From assembly GCA_009928265.1 (NCBI GenBank), contig RFPR01000018.1, positions 1-20,910 of the forward strand: a DNA stretch of 20,910 bases, read 5' to 3'. Below, one piece after another: positions 15,103 through 20,910 of this stretch (its first letter is position 1; the number at the start of each line of letters is the position of its first letter). Both the position numbers and the translations under genes were made by a program. The notes beneath the pieces were generated by a model that worked only from the letters and a program-made list of their open reading frames with translations, ran no database searches and was not told where the DNA came from. Origin of the DNA: Pseudomonadota bacterium. GTDB lineage: Bacteria > Verrucomicrobiota > Verrucomicrobiia > Chthoniobacterales > UBA6821.

Positions 15103-16325
15103 CGTTCCCTCCTTCCGAAAAGTCCACCAAACCCCTTGCTGATCCGATCCATCAGGCTGACAGGCCGCAGATCGCGGGTGACTAACCGGGCATACTTGGT
15201 CAGCCCGATGGCGGTCGAATACTGGGGATTCTCGAAAGTCTGAAGCGGGCCCCCGACGTTCCTGGCAGTCGTGATCTGAACAGTCTGGTCTAAAACATCT
15301 GATGCAGTTTCCGCAATACCGGGAAGCCTTGCCGTACCACCGGTGACGACGACTCCCGCACCGAGCAAGCCGAGAAGATCGCCTGCGTTGCGGGAGATGT
15401 CGTCCCGAATGAGCTCGAAGATCTCGCGGACCCGGCAATGGATGATGGTCTCGAGCGAACGGCGGTCTATCTCGCAACCGAGAAACCCGGGGTCGTTCTT
15501 GACGGTGATAACCCCTCCGTGGGATTCAGTCGGGTCCGTAGACGTACCTTCCTGAATCTTGAGTGCTTCGGCGCGCGCGATCGGGAGCTTCAAGCCGACG
15601 GAAATGTCGTTGGTGATATGGTCCCCCCCAAGAGCCAGCACCCCGCTGTGACGAACGGCTCCGTCCTGATAGATCAGGTAGTCGGTTGTGCCTCCACCGA
15701 TATCAATGACCAAAACCCCCAGATCCTTCTGGTGCTGGGTGACAACGACCTGAGCGCTGGCAAGCGATCCAAGCACGACATCCTCGATCTCCAACTTGAG
15801 CGATTCGACACACCGCAGGGTGTTATGAATCCGGGTCTTCATCCCGTGGACAATGTGAAAATCCGCCTCAAGTTGCATCCCTTCCGACTCGAGCGGGTCG
15901 ATGACGTTCCGATTGCCGTCGAGATGATAGGATTGGAGGATCGTATGGAGGAAAATGTTCTGTGGCGGAATGGCGATTTCCTTTGCGTTGGTCTGGACCT
16001 GATCAAGATCCTCCTGCTCGATCTGTCTGGGATGCGGCAGGACATGGATGCCGCGGTTGTTCAGGCTCCGGAGGTGTCCTCCGGAGATGGCGACCCAGAC
16101 GTTGCCTATCTCGACGTTGGTCTTCTCCTCGGCATCGAGGATCGCCTCCCGAACACATTCGGCGGCCGTTGCCATATCGACGATTTCACCCTTGCGAATC
16201 CCACGGGAAGGGGTTTCCCCTACCCCAAGGATGCTGATCTGGTCCTCGGATCGTCCCTCGGCAACAACGACACAGATCTTCGTGGTGCCGATCTCGAGTC
16301 CGACAAAGATCTGGTCGCTGGACAT
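15099..16325 (-). CDS. ftsA: cell division protein FtsA
   Basis: Actin-like ATPase that ties FtsZ polymers to the inner membrane and recruits later divisome proteins. The 408 residues show the phosphate-1 motif GLEIGTTKICVVVAE (9-23), the phosphate-2 motif VIDIGGGTTDYLIY, the adenosine motif VVVTGGTARLPGI, and the FtsA-specific 1C region with VGETPSRGIRKGEIVD. The C-terminus ends in an amphipathic, basic helix (LMDRISKGFGGLFGRRER), the usual membrane-targeting sequence. The start at ATG 16325 lies 7 bases behind ftsQ and has no Shine-Dalgarno (TCCTCC precedes it). The stop overlaps the ftsZ start in ATGA. Its binding partner in FtsZ, the C-terminal tail, is intact in the neighbouring gene. 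Confidence 0.96.
   Translation of the reverse strand: MSSDQIFVGLEIGTTKICVVVAEGRSEDQISILGVGETPSRGIRKGEIVDMATAAECVREAILDAEEKTNVEIGNVWVAISGGHLRSLNNRGIHVLPHPRQIEQEDLDQVQTNAKEIAIPPQNIFLHTILQSYHLDGNRNVIDPLESEGMQLEADFHIVHGMKTRIHNTLRCVESLKLEIEDVVLGSLASAQVVVTQHQKDLGVLVIDIGGGTTDYLIYQDGAVRHSGVLALGGDHITNDISVGLKLPIARAEALKIQEGTSTDPTESHGGVITVKNDPGFLGCEIDRRSLETIIHCRVREIFELIRDDISRNAGDLLGLLGAGVVVTGGTARLPGIAETASDVLDQTVQITTARNVGGPLQTFENPQYSTAIGLTKYARLVTRDLRPVSLMDRISKGFGGLFGRRER
15108..15114 (-). promoter_or_regulatory. strong Shine-Dalgarno of ftsZ
   Basis: AAGGAGG, five bases before ATG 15102 (minus strand), inside the 3' end of ftsA. It is the only perfect Shine-Dalgarno I found at a gene start in this window. 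It decides the ftsZ start against the open frame that continues upstream to 15477, and suggests that ftsZ is translated more strongly than its neighbours. Confidence 0.8.
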
Positions 16326-16332
16326 GGAGGAA

Positions 16333-17328
16333 TTAGGGATGTTTGGCCGGTTTTTTGGACGGGGAGACCGGAATGATCTTGGACGATCGGTCCTCGGGTG
16401 TCAGGACGAATGTCACTGGGGTGCTACGCTGGATGATCAGGTTGGCGGTGGCGATCCTGCGGCCCGATTCCTGGCAATGGGTGATCAGCTTGCGAAGGCG
16501 TTCGATCTGACCCGGAAGATCCTTCATGCCGAAGGTGAATCGGGCGTTGGAAGAGTCAGTCACGATCACGGCGTACGGCTTGGAAACATCCACGGAACGC
16601 ACCTGGAACGTCTCCTCGGAAAGATCGGAGAGCGCCTCGGTGACAGCCACGGCGTTCCTGAAGGCATTCCCTTCCAGATGCTCGCCCGGTTGAAGGGATG
16701 CCGTGTCGATCCCCGTCAGGACAGGGAGTTTTTGAAATTCATCCAAAGGATGGGCGGGTCGCATGACCACGCCTTCGCCGTCACTCAGAAGGCTTTTTCC
16801 TGATTCAAAATTCTCAACGGAACCCTCTCCGCCGCCGGCATCAGCTTTCGCAACCGGTTCCTGCGAAACGGCTCCTGATCCCAGCAGAAACATGGGATGC
16901 CGACGCTCGACGCCGACCTCGACGGTGTCGGGCATTCGCCTCTCGATGCTCACGGACCGAACCTCCGGAAGTGCGGAGAGCCTCTTGCTTGCCTCGCCGA
17001 GATCGAGTTGGAGAATGTTTTTTCCGGGCTTCAATCCGGTGAGGGTGATTAGTTCCTCATCGCTCATGACGCCGTTCAGATGGGTCACGAGCCTAGTCAG
17101 GGAATACTCGGGATTGTGAAAGAAAAAGCGAAGGGCAAGGAAACGGATGCCGATTGCCATAACGGCGATTGCCAGCAGGACGACGGAGACCTTCCAAAGA
17201 AAACCCATCGCCTTGCCACGCCGCTGGCGCCTGACGCTAGCTGTCCGCACATTAAGCTCGAGCAGGTGCTGGCGGGAAGAGGATCGCCCACCCTTGCGGC
17301 GGTTTCCTGTGGTGCGGCGTGCCTTCAT
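16333..17328 (-). CDS. ftsQ: cell division protein FtsQ/DivIB
   Basis: Bitopic inner-membrane divisome protein. From ATG 17328 it has 331 residues: a strongly basic cytoplasmic N-terminus (1-40), one membrane segment at about 44-66 (WKVSVVLLAIAVMAIGI...), then a periplasmic POTRA domain beginning near residue 73 (SLTRLVTHLNGVMSDEEL, TGLKPGKNILQLDL, LPEVRSVSIERRMPDTVEV) and the FtsQ beta domain. An Asp/Gly/Ser-rich insertion of about 40 residues (near AVSQEPVAKADAGGGEG) lies shortly after the POTRA domain. The start is fixed by an ATGA overlap with ddl; the frame is open further upstream but runs into ddl. The position between ddl and ftsA matches the usual dcw order. Confidence 0.93.
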   Translation of the reverse strand: MKARRTTGNRRKGGRSSSRQHLLELNVRTASVRRQRRGKAMGFLWKVSVVLLAIAVMAIGIRFLALRFFFHNPEYSLTRLVTHLNGVMSDEELITLTGLKPGKNILQLDLGEASKRLSALPEVRSVSIERRMPDTVEVGVERRHPMFLLGSGAVSQEPVAKADAGGGEGSVENFESGKSLLSDGEGVVMRPAHPLDEFQKLPVLTGIDTASLQPGEHLEGNAFRNAVAVTEALSDLSEETFQVRSVDVSKPYAVIVTDSSNARFTFGMKDLPGQIERLRKLITHCQESGRRIATANLIIQRSTPVTFVLTPEDRSSKIIPVSPSKKPAKHP

Positions 17329-18254
17329 GCGCTGGTGGTTCGGGCAGTAAGGGAAAGTTCCGCTATCTTGCAGCAAAGGGATGTGAAATCGAGTCCGGAA
17401 ACGGCTGCTGCCTTGGGAAGAAGACTCGTTTCGGTCATGCCTGGAATCGTGTTGATCTCAAGCACGGTCGGTCCTTCGTTTCCTAACAGCACATCGACCC
17501 GACAGTAGACCCTGAGGCCGAGCGCACGAACCGCCTCGAGCGCGACACGCTGCACGGCGGCCGTCTCCTCGTGCGTGAGAGGGGCTGGCACGAGATACTC
17601 CGTGGCCCCTTTGGTGTACTTGTTGGCGTAGTCGTAGAAGCCTTCGCCGGGACGGATCTCGATGACGGGTAGCACGCGGTCCCCAAGCACCCCGACGGTA
17701 AGTTCCCTTGCCTCCACCAATTCTTCGATCAGAATTTCGCTTCCGTGTTTCAGGCAGTCTTCGAGCGCAGGCGCGATCTGCGATGCCTCACGCACCAGAT
17801 GCACCCCGACGCTTGAACCTTGGCGCGGAGCTTTGATTACCATGGGCAGTGGAAGTGAAGGTGTCTCCCCATTCGTGAGAACCTCGGATCGTGGTGTTGG
17901 CACCCCCCGGGCTAATAGGGCTTTCTTGGTAAGGATCTTATCGAAAGCGACCCGACTCTCCTCAGCCCCCTCCCCCGTGAAAGGGATTCCGCGGGATTCA
18001 AGCAGTCCCTGCAGGACGCCGTCCTCCCCGAACGTGCCGTGAATGAGGTTGAAGACAAGTTCGGTCCCGTCCGGGATCTCCACCTCTGTGCCGGTCACCT
18101 CGATTTCCGTGACCAAGGCACCCGCGGAACGAAGAGAGGCGGCGACAGATGCCCCGGAACGGAGGGAAACGTCGCGTTCGGCACCCGGCCCACCCTTGAG
18201 GACTACAAGACGACGGCCGGAAGGATTGAAAGAAAAGGAATCGTGGGTATTCAT
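17325..18254 (-). CDS. ddl: D-alanine--D-alanine ligase
   Basis: ATP-grasp enzyme that joins two D-alanines for the peptidoglycan stem peptide (cytoplasm). The 309 residues are the DdlB size. Motifs are LKGGPGAERDVSLRSG (19-34, with the conserved Glu26), HGTFGEDGVLQGLLE (72-86), PRQGSSVGV (143-151), FYDYANKY (206-213) in the omega loop, VYCRVDVLL (249-257) and EINTIPGMTETSLLP (266-280) for magnesium and D-Ala binding. The Tyr in the omega loop points to D-Ala-D-Ala rather than D-lactate specificity. It overlaps murC-murB at the start and ftsQ at the end, both by ATGA, so it is translationally coupled on both sides. Unlike in chlamydiae, it is not fused to MurC. Confidence 0.97.
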   Translation of the reverse strand: MNTHDSFSFNPSGRRLVVLKGGPGAERDVSLRSGASVAASLRSAGALVTEIEVTGTEVEIPDGTELVFNLIHGTFGEDGVLQGLLESRGIPFTGEGAEESRVAFDKILTKKALLARGVPTPRSEVLTNGETPSLPLPMVIKAPRQGSSVGVHLVREASQIAPALEDCLKHGSEILIEELVEARELTVGVLGDRVLPVIEIRPGEGFYDYANKYTKGATEYLVPAPLTHEETAAVQRVALEAVRALGLRVYCRVDVLLGNEGPTVLEINTIPGMTETSLLPKAAAVSGLDFTSLCCKIAELSLTARTTSA

Positions 18255-20596
18255 CGTAAAATCTCCCCGTCGACGGGGTCCTCCCCGAGGATCTGAACCT
18301 CGGTTTCCAGTTCGATACCGCGCTCGGCGCGGGCCTTGTCGCGGATCTTGGCGATCAGGGATAGGATTTCGGCGGCGGTGGCACCCCCGTCATTGACGAT
18401 GAAGTTGCCGTGGACTTCGGAGACGCGTGCACCGCCCACGGAGCTGTTCTTGAGCCCCAGTTCCTCGACAAGTTTACCTGCCGGAATACCCGCGGGATTC
18501 TTGAAAACACAGCCCGCGCTTGCAGCCACCGGTTGGGTCTCCTTGCGGTGCGAGAGCGACCCCTTCATCAGTCGATCGATTTCCTCCGGGGATGCCGGGG
18601 TTCCGGAGAGGGTCGCCGAAAGCGCGAAGTGATCGTGCAGAAGGGGAACGTCTCGGTAGCGGATCTCCATTTCACGGGGTGTCCTGGAAACAATATTTCC
18701 ATCGCGGTCGGCAAAACGGATTCTGATCACCTGATCGAATGTCTGCACCCCCATCGCCCCGGCGTTCATCCGGAGCGCACCGCCGAGATTGCCAGGAATG
18801 CCGTCCATCCACTCGAATCCCGAGAGGCCAGCCCCACGGGCAGTCGCGGCCAGTTGCTTGAGCTTCACTCCCACGCCTGCGGTGATCTTGTTTTCCGAGA
18901 CGCTCGCCTCGTTAAAGCATCCCCGGCCGAGATGAGCGATCACTCCCGGAAAGCCTCCATCCTTCATGATGAGGTTGGATCCCCGACCCATGACAAGGAG
19001 TGGAATCCCCTCGTCGTGGCAGAATCGGACCAATTCGGCGAAGCCTTCCTCGGTTTCAGGTTCGACCCAGAAGCGGGCGGGACCACCCACCCTCATCGTC
19101 GTGTGACGTGACAGCGGTTCCGCCATGCGGATCAGGCCGGGCCCCATGGCCGCACGCAGGCGGGCCCTGAGCGCCAGTTCCCCTGCCAGTATTGCCCCCG
19201 CCTCATGGATGTTCCCGGCCCCCAGGGTCAGGATCAAATCGCCCGGTTGCAGGATCCCTGCCGCCTCCTGCACGGCGGCCCGAACGGAAGGAACAGTGAT
19301 CACTGCGGAATGACCCGCCTGCATGGCCTCTGCGGCAATCGCTGCGGCGTCAGCTCCGGCGATAGGCTTCTCCCCGGCGGGATAGACCGGGGCGACAAGT
19401 ACCCGGTCAGCCGCCCCAAAGGAACGGCCAAATTCCTTGATGAGTGCGGCCGTACGGGAATAGCGGTGCGGCTGAAAAAGCAGGAGAAGCCTCCCCGAGG
19501 GACCAAGGGCAGCACGGGCGGTGGCAAGGGTTGCGGTGATCTCGGTGGGATGGTGTCCGTAGTCGTCGACAACGCGGAATTCCTCGTCGCGGTAGCGGAA
19601 TTCAAAACGGCGTTTTGCCCCACGAAAGGATGCGAGCGCCGAGGTAATTGCCTCGAAAGGGATGCCAAGTTCGGAGGAAAGGGCGATCACCAGCATGGCA
19701 TTGTGGGCGTTATGAACACCCGGAATACCGAGCGTTACGTTGCCGAGAAGTTCCTTGCCACGGAAGACAGCGAACCGGGTCACCAAATCGCCATGTTCGA
19801 GCGCTGACTCAAGGCCCTCCAAACGATACCGACAATGCTCGCCCGTCCCGACTGCGACGGCTCGCTCATGGGGGGCACAGACACGCGAGGCGCCGGCATC
19901 GTCGGACCAGAAATAGACGTTTCCCTCCGTCTGGGAGAGAAGCTGTGAGAAGACCGCATCGATGGCAGCCAGGTCCGGATAGTGATCGAGATGCTCGGGC
20001 TCGATGTTGAGGACCAGGGCATGGCGTGGGTGGTAATGGACGAGAGTTCCATCACTCTCGTCTCCCTCGGCAACCAGATGTTCCCCCTCGGAATCCCAAC
20101 GGGCATTCGTTCCCAGGATCGGAATCTCGGCACCGACGTAGTGAGAGGGTTTGAGGCCGCCGGCCTTGAGCACGTGCGCCGCCATCGCGGAGGTGGTCGT
20201 CTTCCCATGCATTCCGCAGACGATGATTCCCTGCTTTCCCGTCATCACCGCCGCCAGCACTTCGGCCCTGCGCGCCATGGGCTTTCCGAGCGACAGGGCT
20301 GCGTCATAGGCGGGATTGCCGGGACGGATCGCCGAGGAATGGACCACCAGATCCGCATCGGTCACCAGATCGGTATCGTGGGGTGTCTGGAAAACAAGCC
20401 CCTTGCGGCGGAGGCGCTCCACCTCGACGGTGTCGGCCTTGTCCGAACCGCTTACCCGGTGACCGAGGGCCAACAGGAGCGCGGCGATCCCACTCATGCC
20501 CGAACCTGCGACCCCGATGAGATGAATACGGCGCGGTTGGCTGCCAAGCAACAGGGAAACCAGCATATCCTGTCCGGAATTCATGCCCGTGGTCAT
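18251..20596 (-). CDS. murC-murB: fused UDP-N-acetylmuramate--L-alanine ligase / UDP-N-acetylenolpyruvoylglucosamine reductase
   Basis: A 781-residue two-enzyme protein for successive steps of UDP-MurNAc-peptide synthesis. MurC fills about residues 20-476: GVAGSGMSGIA (28-38), ATP loop GMHGKTTTSA (128-137), EGDESDGTL (177-185), LNIEPEHLDHY, the hinge DDYGHHPTEI (344-353), FQPHRYSRT. MurB begins near 485: RHTTMRVGGPARFW (497-510), FAD-binding MGRGSNLI (536-543), GIPGNLGGALRMNAGA (599-614), AGCVFKNPAG (694-703) and GGARVSEVHGNFIVN (721-735). The usual proton-donating serine of MurB is Cys696. The product of the reductase half is the substrate of the ligase half, so the fusion may help channel it. 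The reading frame is unbroken across the junction. Overlaps by ATGA with murG upstream and ddl downstream. Confidence 0.97.
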   Translation of the reverse strand: MTTGMNSGQDMLVSLLLGSQPRRIHLIGVAGSGMSGIAALLLALGHRVSGSDKADTVEVERLRRKGLVFQTPHDTDLVTDADLVVHSSAIRPGNPAYDAALSLGKPMARRAEVLAAVMTGKQGIIVCGMHGKTTTSAMAAHVLKAGGLKPSHYVGAEIPILGTNARWDSEGEHLVAEGDESDGTLVHYHPRHALVLNIEPEHLDHYPDLAAIDAVFSQLLSQTEGNVYFWSDDAGASRVCAPHERAVAVGTGEHCRYRLEGLESALEHGDLVTRFAVFRGKELLGNVTLGIPGVHNAHNAMLVIALSSELGIPFEAITSALASFRGAKRRFEFRYRDEEFRVVDDYGHHPTEITATLATARAALGPSGRLLLLFQPHRYSRTAALIKEFGRSFGAADRVLVAPVYPAGEKPIAGADAAAIAAEAMQAGHSAVITVPSVRAAVQEAAGILQPGDLILTLGAGNIHEAGAILAGELALRARLRAAMGPGLIRMAEPLSRHTTMRVGGPARFWVEPETEEGFAELVRFCHDEGIPLLVMGRGSNLIMKDGGFPGVIAHLGRGCFNEASVSENKITAGVGVKLKQLAATARGAGLSGFEWMDGIPGNLGGALRMNAGAMGVQTFDQVIRIRFADRDGNIVSRTPREMEIRYRDVPLLHDHFALSATLSGTPASPEEIDRLMKGSLSHRKETQPVAASAGCVFKNPAGIPAGKLVEELGLKNSSVGGARVSEVHGNFIVNDGGATAAEILSLIAKIRDKARAERGIELETEVQILGEDPVDGEILR

Positions 20597-20910
20597 CGGG
20601 CAGCACCCTCGAGGACATCGGCGACGAGGCCTGCGGCACCGCGCGGAAGGACCGAGGCAGCCGCTGCGCCCATGCGTTCACGGCGGCGGCCATCCTCCAG
20701 AAGATTTTTGATCAATAGCGCGAAGGCCGCTGGGTCAGCCTCATTTTCCTCGATCATCTCAGCGGCGCCGGCATCCCGAAAAGCCTCGGCATTGCGGTGC
20801 TGATGCCGTTCCGCTGCAAACGGAAATGGAATGAGGAGGGAGGGAAGTCCGAACTGCGAAATCTCGCCGAGGCTGGCTGCGCCGGCCCGTGAGACAACCA
20901 GGTCGGCTGC
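20593..20910 (-). CDS. murG: UDP-N-acetylglucosamine--undecaprenyl-pyrophosphoryl-MurNAc-pentapeptide transferase, C-terminal part
   Basis: The last 105 residues of a gene that enters from the right edge. They read ADLVVSRAGAASLGEIS, then GLPSLLIPFPFAAERHQHRNAEA, the donor-nucleotide-binding signature of MurG (SRAGA, LIPFP, HQ-NA). MurG adds GlcNAc to lipid I to make lipid II at the inner face of the cytoplasmic membrane. Its TGA overlaps the murC ATG (ATGA). The N-terminal domain lies outside the window. The next genes upstream are probably ftsW, murD and mraY, by the usual dcw order, but this is inference. Confidence 0.93.
   Translation of the reverse strand, partial: AADLVVSRAGAASLGEISQFGLPSLLIPFPFAAERHQHRNAEAFRDAGAAEMIEENEADPAAFALLIKNLLEDGRRRERMGAAAASVLPRGAAGLVADVLEGAAR

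Noticed and set aside
15103..15477. An N-terminal extension of FtsZ of about 125 residues.
   Set aside because: It overlaps ftsA in another frame, its translation is Arg/Cys/His-rich without domain character, and a strong Shine-Dalgarno and an ATGA overlap mark ATG 15102 as the start.
15438..16376. Long plus-strand open frames opposite ftsA, and similar ones opposite valS, pyrG, clpB, ddl and murC-murB.
   Set aside because: They lie antisense to confidently identified genes, have compositionally biased translations with no recognisable motif, and are the usual shadow frames of GC-rich coding DNA.
1..20910. Mobile elements, CRISPR arrays, toxin-antitoxin or phage-defence genes.
   Set aside because: No transposase, integrase, direct-repeat array or defence-type protein was seen; the window is conserved housekeeping sequence.

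Overview
The window is a chromosomal housekeeping segment of moderately high GC. It looks like a member of the PVC group, most likely Verrucomicrobia. This rests on gene content, not a database match: a cell-wall/division (dcw) cluster with a fused MurC-MurB protein, a separate ddl and an aberrant FtsZ; a ValRS with a TLGH signature; and few Shine-Dalgarno sites. I saw no rRNA, tRNA, CRISPR array, insertion sequence or phage gene. No stretch longer than about 200 bases lacks a gene.

Left part (1-4378): a lipoate-ligase-family gene runs off the left edge on the minus strand. It is divergent from valS, which is followed closely on the plus strand by manC (GDP-mannose supply).

Middle (4379-11194): apart from one plus-strand gene, everything is on the minus strand. 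In transcription order pyrG, glpX, tal, an LTxxQ-type lipoprotein and its secreted paralogue follow one another with gaps of 19 to 79 bases. pyrG makes CTP; glpX and tal belong to gluconeogenesis and the pentose-phosphate/sedoheptulose branch. The two exported paralogues are of unknown function. Upstream of pyrG lie a DUF1802-like gene and a divergent OsmC-family gene. A small Smr-domain gene sits directly behind clpB.

Right part (11206-20910): clpB, then (reading leftwards from the right edge) murG, murC-murB, ddl, ftsQ, ftsA, ftsZ. Four of the five junctions in this cluster are 4-base ATGA overlaps and the fifth is a 7-base gap, so the cluster is surely one transcription unit with translational coupling. 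Its products make UDP-MurNAc precursors, D-Ala-D-Ala and lipid II, and build the divisome.

The most notable observation is the FtsZ in this cluster. It has the usual C-terminal FtsA-binding tail, but its GTP-binding glycine motif and T7 catalytic loop are both altered. Second are the tandem LTxxQ exported proteins. Third are small inverted repeats directly in front of clpB and the lipoate-ligase gene, which could act as leader hairpins.
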